The notes: generated by a model not told the origin, from the sequence alone. Positions 1-7,690 are shown, numbered from the stretch's first letter. The stretch: 52,588 bases of DNA from Anaerolineae bacterium (GCA_022825675.1 JAJDWK010000026.1:1-52588); one strand, 5' to 3'. Numbers and translations are program-made.

Positions 1-633
1 GCAACAAACACGCCCGTGCCCAGCGGACCTCACGCCGCTTTGATTAGCACCTTAATAGTCTATGCGCAGGAGGATTACGGGGCGGAGCATCAAAAACGCT
101 GGAAGCGGGCGCTGGCGGCATTGGGCTGGGACAGCGGCGAATCGCCAATGACGCTGCAAGAGGCGAAGGACATGCGGGATACTTACAGCAGCAGCCGCTG
201 GCAGCCTGTTGTCGACGCTTTGACGCAATTAAATCCGCCGACGAATACGCCTATCCCGCCGACGAATACTCCCGTCCCACCAACGAACACGCCAATCCCG
301 CCGACCAACACGCCAATCCCGCTGACGAACACGCCAGTCCCGCCAACGAACACGCCGGTGCCGCCAACGAATACGCCTGTCCCGCCGACAAACACGCCAG
401 TTCCACAGAGCTATACGGTGCCGCAGAGCCTGATAGACGACATCAGGGTTTGGCGGGCGGAGCAGGGCACTGAGTCCGACCATTACAAGCGCTGGACGCG
501 GGTATTGGCGGCATTTGGCAAAGCCAGCCACAATAATCCGATGGGCGTCAGCGAGGCGAAAAAGTATCGCGACCGCGGCTGGGACCGCTGGATTGAGGTG
601 GTCAAGGCGCTGGAGAAGCTGGCGGGGAATTAG
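1..633 (+). CDS. Secreted repeat protein with Pro/Thr linkers, 5'-truncated
   Basis: The frame is open to the first base of the window and begins A-T-N-T-P-V-P, so the gene starts outside and the GTG at 16 is not a real start. Two copies of a module of about 60 residues can be seen (roughly codons 18-77 and 145-208 of the visible part). They share the pattern [I/V].Y/W..E.G..H..RW.R.LAA.G....PM...EA...RD....RW..VV.AL..L. The copies are joined by about ten copies of a TNTP[IV]PP-type linker, and the first residues are the end of another linker, so more modules probably lie upstream. Pro/Thr linkers of this kind are typical of secreted or surface proteins. The module's function is not known to me. 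The near-identical 18/21-base linker units are also a tandem DNA repeat (about 229-405). Confidence 0.75.
   Translation, partial: ATNTPVPSGPHAALISTLIVYAQEDYGAEHQKRWKRALAALGWDSGESPMTLQEAKDMRDTYSSSRWQPVVDALTQLNPPTNTPIPPTNTPVPPTNTPIPPTNTPIPLTNTPVPPTNTPVPPTNTPVPPTNTPVPQSYTVPQSLIDDIRVWRAEQGTESDHYKRWTRVLAAFGKASHNNPMGVSEAKKYRDRGWDRWIEVVKALEKLAGN
229..405 (+). repeat. Tandem repeat encoding TNTP[IV]PP linker
   Basis: About nine imperfect copies of a unit near 18-21 bases (consensus ccgacgaacacgccnntcccg) run in frame inside the partial gene at the left edge. They encode the Pro/Thr linker between the two globular modules. Copies differ mainly at third positions and at the I/V codon. Such arrays can change length by slippage or unequal recombination. 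Confidence 0.85.
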
Positions 634-717
634 CCGTTCCTAAATGCGCTTTGCCCCGCGGGATAGCCGATTTCCCTGCTATACTGAAGGCGACGGGCTG
701 GTTGGAACGAGCTGTTG

Positions 718-2373
718 ATGCCGAGCTTTTCTTTAGCTGCCCTATTTCAGCGGTCGCGCCGGGGCCGCCTCCTGCAAGAGAATTTGACGGCGTACGCCTT
801 CCTGGCGCCAGCCGGCATATTGATATTTCTCTTCGGCATTTTCCCGGTCGCCTTCGCCTTTTTTGTCAGCTTGCATCGCTGGCGGCGCTTCCCCGATGCC
901 TACATCGGCTTGCAGAATTACGAAAAAGCCTTGGGCAATTTGGGCTATATTCTGTTCTTCTGGCTGGCGCTCGGCGGCTTGATAGCGGCGGCCGCCGCCA
1001 GCAGACGGCTGCTGCGGGCGCTTCAACAAACAGAATATAAAAAGGGGGCGCTGGCGATGCTTGCCGGCGGCGCTGGCGGTTATGTCGCGCTTTTGGCAAT
1101 CGACTGGTTCTTCAAGCTAGTGCCCGCCATCATGCTGATACCGCGCCAAGTGCGCGGGCAAAATACCTCGCTCCCGCTGTTTATGGAGAAGCTCGGCGAG
1201 AGCTTCAGCCAGCCAGCGGTGCAGGCTGCTGGCGCGCTGCTGCCGGGCGCATTGCTGGCGCTGGCGCTCCTGCTCTGGCTGTCGCTGTGGCGCTTCCGCA
1301 GCGGGGGCAGCGCCGCCCTGGTCAGTTACAGCGCGGTCGCCACCGTGATGCTGATCGCCTCCCTCTTTTTGCTGCAGCTGACCATCACGGAGACGGAAGC
1401 CGCCCTTGCCGAAGCCCGCGCCTCGGGCGAGGCGCTGCCCATCTGGTCGCAACTGGTCTTTATCAGCGGCGGCATCGCCCTCATCGGCATTGCCTATCGC
1501 ATCTTTCAGCGCGGCATCCGCGCGCTGGACAATCGCCGCTTCGCCCTGATGCTGCTGGGCGGGCTGGCGCTGGCGGTCGGCGGCTATCTGCTGATGGCGG
1601 AAGCGCCAGCCGCGCTCGCCGCCGCCGATGACGACCTGCTGCATGGCTTCTGGGTAACGCTGATGTACGCCGCCGGCACCGTGCCCGTGCAACTGGCGAT
1701 TGGCTTGCTGCTTGCCTACCTGCTCTTCCAGCCGATACGCTATCGCGGCTTCTTCCGCATGGTCTATTTCATCCCCTACATCACGCCTTTTGTGGCGACA
1801 TCGATCGTCTTCCGCATCATCTTTGACGCGGGGCGCAGCGCCCCCGCCAACCGTCTGCTGGCGATAGCGGGCATCGCGCCGCAGCGCTGGATATTGGAGC
1901 GCAATTCCATCGGCGAGCTGCTGGGCTTGCCCGATTTCCTGGCGGGACCGGCATTGGCGCTGGTCGTCATCATGATTTATTCCACCTGGACCTACATCGG
2001 CTATGACGCCGTGATTTTCCTGGCGGGCTTGGGCAATATCCCCGGCGAGCTGTATGAAGCGGCGCGCATTGACGGCGCCAATGGCTGGCGCATCTTCCGC
2101 CATATCACGCTGCCGCTGCTCTCGCCGACGGTCTTTTTCCTGTCGCTGGTGGCGATTATCGGCACCTTCCAGGCATTCACGCAGATTTGGATTTTGCGCA
2201 CCGGCGCTGTCGGCAGCAAGGTCAATACCGCCAGCGTCTATATTTTTGACGAGCTGCAAAACAGCAATCGTTATGGTTATGCCTCGTCGATGGCATTTGT
2301 GCTTTTTGCGCTCATATTGCTGATGACGATCTTCCAAAATCGAGTTCTGGGCAGGCGCGTGTTCTATGGCTGA
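718..2373 (+). CDS. ABC transporter permease, MalF/UgpA-like, with large membrane insertion
   Basis: Inner-membrane permease of a carbohydrate-type ABC importer, 551 residues, against about 290-320 for most family members. The first membrane segment ([20 protein letters not shown]) is typical of MalF-type permeases. About 225 residues of extra sequence with several predicted membrane helices follow (roughly residues 75-300), then the conserved core with the EAA loop ([23 protein letters not shown], near residue 445) that docks on the ATPase. A TTG at 715 is followed directly by ATG at 718; I use the ATG. The stop overlaps the next permease by 8 bases, so the two are cotranslated. No ATPase gene is present; a shared MsmK-type ATPase elsewhere is likely (inference). 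Substrate is unknown. Confidence 0.88.
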   Translation: MPSFSLAALFQRSRRGRLLQENLTAYAFLAPAGILIFLFGIFPVAFAFFVSLHRWRRFPDAYIGLQNYEKALGNLGYILFFWLALGGLIAAAAASRRLLRALQQTEYKKGALAMLAGGAGGYVALLAIDWFFKLVPAIMLIPRQVRGQNTSLPLFMEKLGESFSQPAVQAAGALLPGALLALALLLWLSLWRFRSGGSAALVSYSAVATVMLIASLFLLQLTITETEAALAEARASGEALPIWSQLVFISGGIALIGIAYRIFQRGIRALDNRRFALMLLGGLALAVGGYLLMAEAPAALAAADDDLLHGFWVTLMYAAGTVPVQLAIGLLLAYLLFQPIRYRGFFRMVYFIPYITPFVATSIVFRIIFDAGRSAPANRLLAIAGIAPQRWILERNSIGELLGLPDFLAGPALALVVIMIYSTWTYIGYDAVIFLAGLGNIPGELYEAARIDGANGWRIFRHITLPLLSPTVFFLSLVAIIGTFQAFTQIWILRTGAVGSKVNTASVYIFDELQNSNRYGYASSMAFVLFALILLMTIFQNRVLGRRVFYG

Positions 2374-3292
2374 GGCGCGAACCCGGCTCAACTGGAGCCG
2401 CCTGGGCATTTATGCTGTGCTCGTCGCCGGCGTCATCGTGGCGATTGGTCCCTTCCTGTGGATGATTAGCGCGTCCTTCATGACGCTCAGCGAAGTGAAT
2501 CTGACGCGCCTGCTGCCCGAAAAGCTGCTTTGGGAAAATTACGCCACCGCCCTGCGCCGCGCCAACTTCCTCGATATCGAGCTGATTACCGACCCCGCCA
2601 GCGGGCGCTTGCAGGCTTTGAGCGTATCCGGCTACATCTGGAACAGCGCGCGCATCACGCTGATAACTGTCAGCGGCTCGCTGCTGGTTTGCATCCCGGC
2701 GGCTTATGCCTTCGCCCGCATGCGCTTCCTGGGGCGGGACTTCCTCTTCGCGCTTTTCCTGTCGACAATGATGATTCCCGGCATCGTGCTGCTGATACCG
2801 CATCTGCTGACGGTCATCTGGCTGGGGCGTTTGAGCGAGAGCCTGCTGGGACCAGCCGGCGCCTGGTTCAACAATTGGCCCGCCTTGACCATTCCGTTTT
2901 TCGCCTCGGTGTTTAACATATTCTTGCTGCGCCAATTCTTCTTGCAGATTCCCGATGATTTGTGGGAGGCAGCGCGGATTGACGGTGCCGGGCACTTGCG
3001 CTTCCTCATCAGCGTGGTGCTGCCGCTATCAAAAGCGCCGATTATGACGATTGTTACCCTGGGTTTTATCGGCTCCTGGAACGCGCTGATGTGGCCCCTG
3101 CTGGTAACTATCAACGATGAGTGGCGCCCCATCGCCGTGGGGCTCGCCAATTTTGTCACGGCGGATACTCCGGGCGATCTCAACTTGCAAATGGCGGCTT
3201 CGGTGATTACCGTCATCCCGATTCTTGTGCTGTATTTTGTGGCGCAGAAGCAATTCACCGAAGGCATCGCGCAGACGGGAATTCGCGGCTGA
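2366..3292 (+). CDS. ABC transporter permease, MalG/UgpE-like
   Basis: Second permease of the importer, 308 residues, normal for the family, with about six membrane segments. The EAA loop is clear ([17 protein letters not shown]....LPLSKAP, near residue 200). Residues 65-90 form a soluble stretch between the first two helices. The ATG overlaps the end of the upstream permease gene. It should pair with that protein to form the transport channel and receive substrate from the binding protein encoded next. Confidence 0.92.
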   Translation: MAEARTRLNWSRLGIYAVLVAGVIVAIGPFLWMISASFMTLSEVNLTRLLPEKLLWENYATALRRANFLDIELITDPASGRLQALSVSGYIWNSARITLITVSGSLLVCIPAAYAFARMRFLGRDFLFALFLSTMMIPGIVLLIPHLLTVIWLGRLSESLLGPAGAWFNNWPALTIPFFASVFNIFLLRQFFLQIPDDLWEAARIDGAGHLRFLISVVLPLSKAPIMTIVTLGFIGSWNALMWPLLVTINDEWRPIAVGLANFVTADTPGDLNLQMAASVITVIPILVLYFVAQKQFTEGIAQTGIRG

Positions 3293-3304
3293 TGTTGAAC
3301 CCTC

Positions 3305-3325
3305 CATCGCGTGCAGGGCGCGATG
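3305..3325. other. Intercistronic hairpin between permease and binding-protein genes
   Basis: A perfect 7-bp inverted repeat (CATCGCG/CGCGATG, 7-base loop) lies in the 124-base gap before the binding-protein gene. There is no T-tract after it. It could be an mRNA processing or stabilising hairpin that lets the binding protein be made in excess over the permeases, as in other ABC operons; this role is inference. Confidence 0.4.
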
Positions 3326-3416
3326 ACTTGCCGGCGGCTGACACCGTATGAGGGGGTATGGCAGCCGCAGCATCACTACAATGAACGGAAGAGGCATAGC
3401 GAAGGAGAACAAAATC

Positions 3417-4757
3417 ATGAAGAAGAGACTCATCATCGTCTTGGCAGTCCTGGCGCTGGGTATCGGCATGGCGGCCGCGCAGGACAGCGCCGACTATGAA
3501 GGCGTCGACCCCAGCGGGCAGACGGTTGCCTACTGGCATCAGTATTCGGATGACAGCACGCAGGCGAACACGATGGCGGCGCTCATCGAAGAATTTAACA
3601 GCAGCAACGAATACGGCATCACCGTCGAAGCGTTGCATCAAGGGCATTATGGCACCATCGAAGATTTGATGAATACGGCGATTATCTCTGGCGAGCTGCC
3701 GAATTTGGTGGCAGGTTATGCCAATGCTGTCGCTGGTTGGGCGAACGAAGGCGTGGTGCTGGATATCAACCTGCTGCTCAACAGCCCGACCTGGGGCATA
3801 GCCGCTGACGAGCAGGCGCTGCTCAATTTTGATTTGCTGGATGTGAATCAGTTGGACTTCGCGCCCTTTTATGGCATGCGCGTGGCTTGGGCGAACCAGA
3901 ATTCGCTCAACCTGTTTTATACCAATCTCGACATTGTCGAGCAGCTGGGTTTTGAGCGGCGCGTGCCACAGACGCTGGCGGAGTTTGAAGCGATTTCCTG
4001 CGCCGCGGGTGCCAGCGATATGTACCAGGGCTATCCGCTGGATACTGGCACTTCCCATTTTGAGAGCTTCGTCGCCGCGCATGGTGGCGCCATCTTCGAC
4101 AGCGACGCGGGCGAATACATCTTCGAATCGGATGCAGTGGTCGCGACTATGGACCTGTTCACGCGCATGTTGGAGAACAACTGCGCCTATCTCTTCGCCG
4201 AGCGCTACCAAAACACTGGCGATTTTTCCATTGGCATAACGCCTTTCGCCGCTGGCAGCTCGGCTGGCATCCCCTTCATCACCTGGGACGCGGCGGAAGC
4301 GGAAATGACTGACGAGTGGGTCATCAGCGCCTTCCCCGGCGCCGATGATGTGGGCGCGACTATCCAGCTCTTTGTGCCCAGCCAGGCGATCTTGACCGCC
4401 AGCCCGGAAGCGGAAGTGGCGACTTGGCTCTTCGTCAAATATCTGGCGGGCAAAGCGCCGCAACTGGCATGGTCAGGCGCGACCGGCTACTTCAGCATCC
4501 GCAACGATATTGAAGTTACCGAAGCCGATTTCACCGAGCCGCGCATGCCCTATCAGCGCTTTGTTGAGGCGCAGGGCATATTGCGTGACGCGGGCGTCAG
4601 CGTCTATTCTTCGCCCGGTTTGCCCAGCTACAGCGCCATCCGCGGGCTGCTGCCGAATACCATCGCTGAAGTGGTAAACGGCGATGCGCCGGCGGCGGAT
4701 GCGCTGGCGGAGCTCAACGCGGATGCCGCCGAGCTGCATGAAGAGCTGGATATCTAA
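3417..4757 (+). CDS. ABC transporter extracellular solute-binding protein (family 1)
   Basis: Sugar-type binding protein of 446 residues, the usual length. The start ATG at 3417 is chosen because it has a good ribosome site (AAGGAGAA, 7-8 bases upstream) and gives a clean signal peptide (MKKRLIIVLAVLALGIGMAAAQ); the frame extends further upstream without such signals. The mature part shows the usual opening (VAYWHQYSDDSTQANTMAAL) and a TAGYANAVAGWA-like early region. There is no lipobox Cys after the signal peptide, so it looks like a type I-secreted rather than lipid-anchored protein, unusual for a cell without a periplasm. It follows the two permease genes and completes the importer except for the ATPase. 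The ligand cannot be read from the sequence. Confidence 0.9.
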   Translation: MKKRLIIVLAVLALGIGMAAAQDSADYEGVDPSGQTVAYWHQYSDDSTQANTMAALIEEFNSSNEYGITVEALHQGHYGTIEDLMNTAIISGELPNLVAGYANAVAGWANEGVVLDINLLLNSPTWGIAADEQALLNFDLLDVNQLDFAPFYGMRVAWANQNSLNLFYTNLDIVEQLGFERRVPQTLAEFEAISCAAGASDMYQGYPLDTGTSHFESFVAAHGGAIFDSDAGEYIFESDAVVATMDLFTRMLENNCAYLFAERYQNTGDFSIGITPFAAGSSAGIPFITWDAAEAEMTDEWVISAFPGADDVGATIQLFVPSQAILTASPEAEVATWLFVKYLAGKAPQLAWSGATGYFSIRNDIEVTEADFTEPRMPYQRFVEAQGILRDAGVSVYSSPGLPSYSAIRGLLPNTIAEVVNGDAPAADALAELNADAAELHEELDI

Positions 4758-4789
4758 GGCGGCGGGAGCCGGTCAGCTACCAACTGGCA

Positions 4790-4890
4790 GGGACGTCTCG
4801 GCGAGACGCCCGTTGAGCCGGTCGTAGGGGCGTTTCGCTGAAACGCCCAATGTAATTTTCAAGAAAAGTGGGCGACTCACAGAGTCGCCC
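4790..4890. repeat. Three tandem 9-3-9 hairpin repeat units
   Basis: Three hairpins follow the binding-protein gene: 4790-4811 (imperfect), 4828-4848 (GGGCGTTTC gct GAAACGCCC) and 4870-4890 (GGGCGACTC aca GAGTCGCCC). Each has a 9-base arm starting GGGCG or similar and a 3-base loop, flanked by GTAGGG or CCCCTG on the outer side. A fourth copy is at 12791-12811. The inner arm bases differ between copies but stay paired, so the hairpin itself is conserved. They may end or stabilise the ABC transporter mRNA; they look like a dispersed REP-type element. Confidence 0.8.
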
Positions 4891-4998
4891 CTGCATCCAG
4901 GTACAAATGCGCGCTGCTTTATTGGAACTATATGAGACAAAGCGCCTGGCCAAAGCATTTTCCGTAACATTTAATGTTCAATTTCTCGATTACAGGCG

Positions 4999-5027
4999 TT
5001 GACGCCTTCACAATACTGTGTTACAGT
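4999..5027 (+). promoter_or_regulatory. Possible rho promoter
   Basis: TTGACG (4999-5004), 17 bases, TACAGT (5022-5027). The -35 side overlaps a short palindrome (GGCGT TG ACGCC, 4995-5006) and the spacer/-10 lies in nested inverted repeats (CTTCACA...TGTGAAG, 5006-5038, enclosing ACTGT gtt ACAGT). It is the best promoter match in the 482-base gap before rho. Confidence 0.4.
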
Positions 5028-5239
5028 CAAGTGTGAAGTTACCAGATGCCGCTACCTTACCCTAACCTAGCATTCATTCACCCAGACCGAAGCCCACACC
5101 GACACTGCGCGCAGCGTGTCCCAAGTGGAACCTGACGGAGCGCAGCGCTCCGATACATTTCGCTGTATATCTCAAAATCGAAATGCGGCAAGCCCGATAT
5201 TGGCAACCCCGCCGCGACGAGCGTCACAGGAAGAATTAC
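5028..5239 (+). other. rho 5' leader with small hairpins
   Basis: If the promoter at 4999-5027 is used, rho has an untranslated leader of about 200 bases. It holds two small hairpins, GGAGCG cag CGCTCC (5136-5150) and ATACA tttcgc TGTAT (5152-5167), and no convincing coding sequence. Long leaders before rho are known in other bacteria, where Rho limits its own transcription; here that is only inference. Confidence 0.35.
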
Positions 5240-6559
5240 ATGAACATAGCCAGTCTCGAAGCAAAAACGCTGGACGAATTGCGCGCGATGGGGCGGCGCA
5301 ACAATATCAACGGTTTCAGCCGCATGAAAAAGCAAGACCTCATCATCGGCTTGCTGCGCAAAGAAGCGGAGCGGCGCGGCAACCAACTGCGCGGCGGCGT
5401 CCTGGAAGTGGTGGATGATGGCATGGGCTTTTTGCGGGCGGAGGGCTATTTGCCCGGCAAAAACGACATCTATGTCAGCCAGACGCAGATACGAAAATTT
5501 AACCTGCGCACCGGCGATATGGTCATCGGGCAAGTGCGCTCCCCCAAAGATTCGGAACGTTACTTCGGGCTCGTGCGCGTAACCGCGGTCAATGGCTTGA
5601 ACCCGCACGAGCTCAAGAGGCGGTCCAATTTTGAGCGCCTGACGCCGATATTTCCCGAAGAGCGCTTTGACCTGGAGACGGACACGCATATCCTCTCGAC
5701 GCGCATGTTGAATCTCATCGCGCCTATTGGCAAGGGTCAGCGCGGGCTGATAGTCTCGCCGCCCAAAGCCGGCAAGACCACCGTGCTCAAAGACATCGCC
5801 AACGCCATCAGCCGCAAGTACCCCAAGGTGCACCTGATGGTGGCGCTGATTGGCGAGCGCCCGGAAGAAGTAACCGACATGGACCGCTCGGTGGATGCCG
5901 AGGTGATCGCGTCCACCTTTGACGATCCCGTGCATCATCATGTGCGCGTGGCGGAAATGGCGCTGGAGCGCGCCAAGCGCCTGGTCGAGGACAAGCGGCA
6001 TGTGGTCATCATGCTGGATAGCATCACGCGGCTGGCGCGCGCCTATAACCTGGTCGTGCCAACAAGCGGGCGCACCCTCTCCGGCGGGATTGACCCCTCC
6101 GCCATCCACCCGCCCAAGCGGCTTTTTGGCGCTGCCCGCAATGTCGAAGAGGGCGGCAGCCTCACCATCGTCGCCACCTGCCTGGTGAATACCGGCAGCA
6201 AAATGGACGATGTCATCTATGAAGAATTCAAAGGCACCGGCAACATGGAGCTGCACCTCAGCCGCCGGCTGCAAGAACGGCGCATCTTCCCCGCATTTGA
6301 TGTCGAGCAATCTTCGACACGGCGGGAGGAAGTGCTGCTGGGCAAAGATGTATCCGACCGCGTTGTGCTGATGCGGCGCATGTGGTCGCATCTGGCGGAA
6401 GAGCCGGAAGGCATTGTCGGCGCTCAAGACCGGATGCTGAGCCGCTTCCGCCTCTATGAAACCAATCAGGAATTCCTGGACAACCTGATTTCCAGCAATG
6501 GGCGCGCGGCGCCCGCCCACCGCAACATGCCGCGGGAACGGCGTCGAGTATTCTCTTGA
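5240..6559 (+). CDS. rho: Transcription termination factor Rho
   Basis: Hexameric RNA-dependent ATPase that ends transcription, 439 residues. Seen in order: N-terminal helical SAP-like domain ([18 protein letters not shown]..), cold-shock RNA-binding domain ([13 protein letters not shown], near residue 55), Walker A (SPPKAGKTT, Lys179), Walker B region with [15 protein letters not shown], and the Q/R-loop segments ([20 protein letters not shown]). ATG 5240 is chosen because CAGGAAG sits 8 bases upstream and the protein then begins like other Rho proteins. Its stop codon lies inside the -35 box of the promoter for the downstream cysteine-leader operon. Confidence 0.97.
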   Translation: MNIASLEAKTLDELRAMGRRNNINGFSRMKKQDLIIGLLRKEAERRGNQLRGGVLEVVDDGMGFLRAEGYLPGKNDIYVSQTQIRKFNLRTGDMVIGQVRSPKDSERYFGLVRVTAVNGLNPHELKRRSNFERLTPIFPEERFDLETDTHILSTRMLNLIAPIGKGQRGLIVSPPKAGKTTVLKDIANAISRKYPKVHLMVALIGERPEEVTDMDRSVDAEVIASTFDDPVHHHVRVAEMALERAKRLVEDKRHVVIMLDSITRLARAYNLVVPTSGRTLSGGIDPSAIHPPKRLFGAARNVEEGGSLTIVATCLVNTGSKMDDVIYEEFKGTGNMELHLSRRLQERRIFPAFDVEQSSTRREEVLLGKDVSDRVVLMRRMWSHLAEEPEGIVGAQDRMLSRFRLYETNQEFLDNLISSNGRAAPAHRNMPRERRRVFS

Positions 6560-6584
6560 CAAGCCCGCGCGCCTGCGTTAGGCT
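6556..6584 (+). promoter_or_regulatory. Promoter of the cysteine-leader/siroheme/sulfite operon
   Basis: Perfect -35 TTGACA (6556-6561, overlapping the rho stop), 17-base spacer, -10 TAGGCT (6579-6584). Transcription would start near 6591, about 28 bases before the first leader ORF. A CAAGCC/GGCTTG inverted repeat (6560-6565, 6581-6586) overlaps both boxes and might be an operator or just part of rho's 3' end. Confidence 0.65.
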
Positions 6585-6618
6585 TGCAGCCAGCTTGAAA
6601 TATGAGACTGGAAGCATC

Positions 6619-6693
6619 ATGATTAGCACTTGCCACGCCCGCTGTTGTTGTCCCTTTCTGCAAGCGGAATTGCCTGCGGCGGCGCGTTGCTGA
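6619..6693 (+). CDS. Cys-rich leader peptide 1
   Basis: Short ORF of 24 codons, MISTCHARCCCPFLQAELPA then AARC. It has five Cys codons: TGC at 6631, three consecutive TGT at 6643-6651, and TGC at 6688 just before the stop. GGAAG (6610-6614) lies 4 bases before the ATG. The ORF lies between a strong promoter and a perfect intrinsic terminator (6728-6753) and upstream of siroheme/sulfite-reductase genes. Five Cys in 24 residues is far above normal protein content, as expected for a peptide whose translation reports Cys-tRNA supply. The peptide itself probably has no function (inference from trp/his-type leaders). A hairpin (6689-6696 with 6703-6710) covers the stop codon. Confidence 0.8.
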   Translation: MISTCHARCCCPFLQAELPAAARC

Positions 6694-6727
6694 GTCCCGA
6701 ATGACCCAGCGCAAGATGGAAACTGAC

Positions 6728-6753
6728 GCCCCGTGAGCACACGGGGCTTTTTT
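6728..6753 (+). terminator. Intrinsic terminator 1 (attenuator of leader 1)
   Basis: Perfect 8-bp stem GCCCCGTG agca CACGGGGC (6728-6747) followed by six T (6748-6753). It lies 34 bases after the stop of leader peptide 1 and before leader peptide 2, so it can abort transcription of the whole operon. I could not find a strong antiterminator partner by eye; the best is GGCG.GTT (6681-6688) with AAC...CGCC (6721-6730). Confidence 0.9.
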
Positions 6754-6778
6754 ATTGGCAGAGGCTGAGGATAGCGTG

Positions 6779-6868
6779 ATGTTCTACCCGATTTCCCGCT
6801 GTTGCTGTGCTTGTTGTTGCTGCGCCATGCCGAATCGGCAAGGCTATCCAGTGCTGGCGGGACGATGA
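6779..6868 (+). CDS. Cys-rich leader peptide 2
   Basis: Short ORF of 29 codons, MFYPISRCCCACCCCAMPNR then QGYPVLAGR. Seven of the eight codons from 6800 to 6823 are Cys (TGT TGC TGT GCT TGT TGT TGC TGC). GAGG (6767-6770) is the ribosome site. An in-frame GTG directly precedes the ATG. Codons 22-25 are the antiterminator strand. No promoter fits between terminator 1 (ending 6753) and this ORF, so both leaders are on the same transcript in series. The terminator at 6897-6930 follows, then the siroheme operon. The peptide is most simply a sensor of charged Cys-tRNA; metal or thiol binding by the peptide is a less likely alternative. Confidence 0.87.
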   Translation: MFYPISRCCCACCCCAMPNRQGYPVLAGR

Positions 6869-6896
6869 TGCCGCCAAGAAGTTACCGAAACTTCGC

Positions 6897-6930
6897 AAGC
6901 GCCTTGGATAGCCCAAGGCGCTTTTCTTTT
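6897..6930 (+). terminator. Intrinsic terminator 2 (attenuator of leader 2)
   Basis: Perfect 11-bp stem AAGCGCCTTGG / CCAAGGCGCTT (6897-6907, 6913-6923) with the 5-base loop ATAGC and a TTTTCTTTT tract (6922-6930). It lies 28 bases after the stop of leader 2 and 109 bases before the first enzyme gene. The loop and the inner stem are exactly the part claimed by the antiterminator strand at 6842-6851. Between it and the ATG at 7040 I see no further regulatory element. Confidence 0.93.
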
Positions 6931-7039
6931 CCAGGCAAGTTTGTCTTCAAAGCGGGACAGGACGGAGGCTTCCCTTTGCGCCGAGAATGCCAACTATCAA
7001 ACAAAGCTGTCAGCGCATGGGCGCACCGCGGGCGGACTC

Positions 7040-7690
7040 ATGGCTGAGGCGGGCTATCCCATCCAACTGCACTTGCGGGACAAAAAAGTGGCAGTGGTCG
7101 GCGGCGGCGCTGTCGGCGCGCGCAAGACGCGCCAGCTGCTGCGGGCGGGGGCGCGGGTGCTGCTCATCTGCCCGCAGGCTTGCGCCGAGCTGCGGGAGCT
7201 GGCGGCACGGGGGCAAATCCAGTGGCGGGCGGCGCGTTACCAGCGAGACATGCTAAAAGACACGCTGCCAATTTTGGTCATCGCCGCGGCTGATGAGGCC
7301 AGCGTCAACCAAACTGTCGCGCAGGATGCCCAGCGCATCCGCGCCCTTTGCAATGTGGCGGATGGCAGCGGCAACAGCGACTTCAGCAATATGGCGCTGC
7401 TGGAGCGCCCGCCGCTGACCATCGCCCTCAGCTCTGATGGCGCGTCCCCGGCGCTGCTGCGGCTGCTCAAGGAGCGGCTGGCGGCGGAAATTGGCGAGGA
7501 ATACGCGCTGCTGGCGGGCTGGCTGGGCGAGCTGCGGGCGACAGAAAAGCAGCGGCAGCGCCCGCAAGCGCAACGTCAAGCCCTCGCCGAGCGCATCCTC
7601 CAATCCCCGGTTTTGGCGCTGCTGCAAGCGGGCGAAAAAGACGAAGCGCGGCGTCTCTTCCAGGCGCTTGCGCGGGAAGGCGGCGCTTAA
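7040..7690 (+). CDS. Precorrin-2 dehydrogenase / siroheme synthase N-domain (Met8p/CysG-N type)
   Basis: NAD-dependent enzyme that oxidises precorrin-2 to sirohydrochlorin in siroheme synthesis, 216 residues. The Rossmann motif is at the N-terminus (VAVVGGGAVGARK, residues 17-29). The conserved block CNVADGSGNSDF holds the catalytic Asp of the Met8p family, and ALSSDGASPALLRLLKERL is the typical dimerisation region. ATG 7040 gives a normal N-terminus; a GGCGGA lies just upstream. The stop overlaps the next ATG (TAATG). It is the first enzyme gene behind the tandem cysteine attenuator. Unlike E. coli CysG it is not fused to the methyltransferase, which is encoded two genes on. Confidence 0.93.
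   Translation: MAEAGYPIQLHLRDKKVAVVGGGAVGARKTRQLLRAGARVLLICPQACAELRELAARGQIQWRAARYQRDMLKDTLPILVIAAADEASVNQTVAQDAQRIRALCNVADGSGNSDFSNMALLERPPLTIALSSDGASPALLRLLKERLAAEIGEEYALLAGWLGELRATEKQRQRPQAQRQALAERILQSPVLALLQAGEKDEARRLFQALAREGGA

Larger units (their letters stand above)
6769..6930 (+). promoter_or_regulatory. Cysteine transcription attenuator 2 (1:2 / 2:3 / 3:4 structure)
   Basis: Three mutually exclusive pairings are visible. Segment 1 GGATAGC (6769-6775, in the ribosome site of leader 2) can pair with segment 2 GCTATCC (6843-6849). Segment 2 extended, GGCTATCCAG (6842-6851), can pair with segment 3 TTGGATAGCC (6904-6913): nine Watson-Crick pairs plus one G-U. Segment 3 (6897-6907) pairs with segment 4 (6913-6923) as the terminator. 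Segment 2 lies 18 bases after the last codon of the Cys run. A ribosome stalled on Cys codons masks segment 1 but leaves segment 2 free to form the 2:3 antiterminator; a ribosome that runs on through codons 22-29 disturbs 2:3 and lets 3:4 form. A small hairpin GAAGTT/AACTTC (6878-6894) lies between. Confidence 0.82.

Noticed and set aside
183..395. [13 protein letters not shown] repeat frame on the minus strand
   Set aside because: It is just the complement of the TNTP linker array.
229..405. CRISPR array
   Set aside because: The repeats are continuous, in frame and without unique spacers; they code for a Pro/Thr linker. No CRISPR array is seen elsewhere.
1117..2409. Long minus-strand open frame opposite the ABC permease
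   Set aside because: Arg/Gln/His-rich translation with no domain, lying entirely opposite a clear membrane protein; a shadow of high-GC coding DNA.
6602..6622. Mini-ORF MRLEAS just before leader 1
   Set aside because: Too short to support as a gene; listed only as a possible translational coupling element in the findings.
6931..7039. Possible T-box or SAM riboswitch before the siroheme operon
   Set aside because: A cysteine T-box was considered because of the regulon. ACCGCG occurs near 7025, but the TGGNACCGCG core and the specifier stem-loop are absent, and no SAM riboswitch core is seen. The leader-peptide attenuator explains the regulation better.
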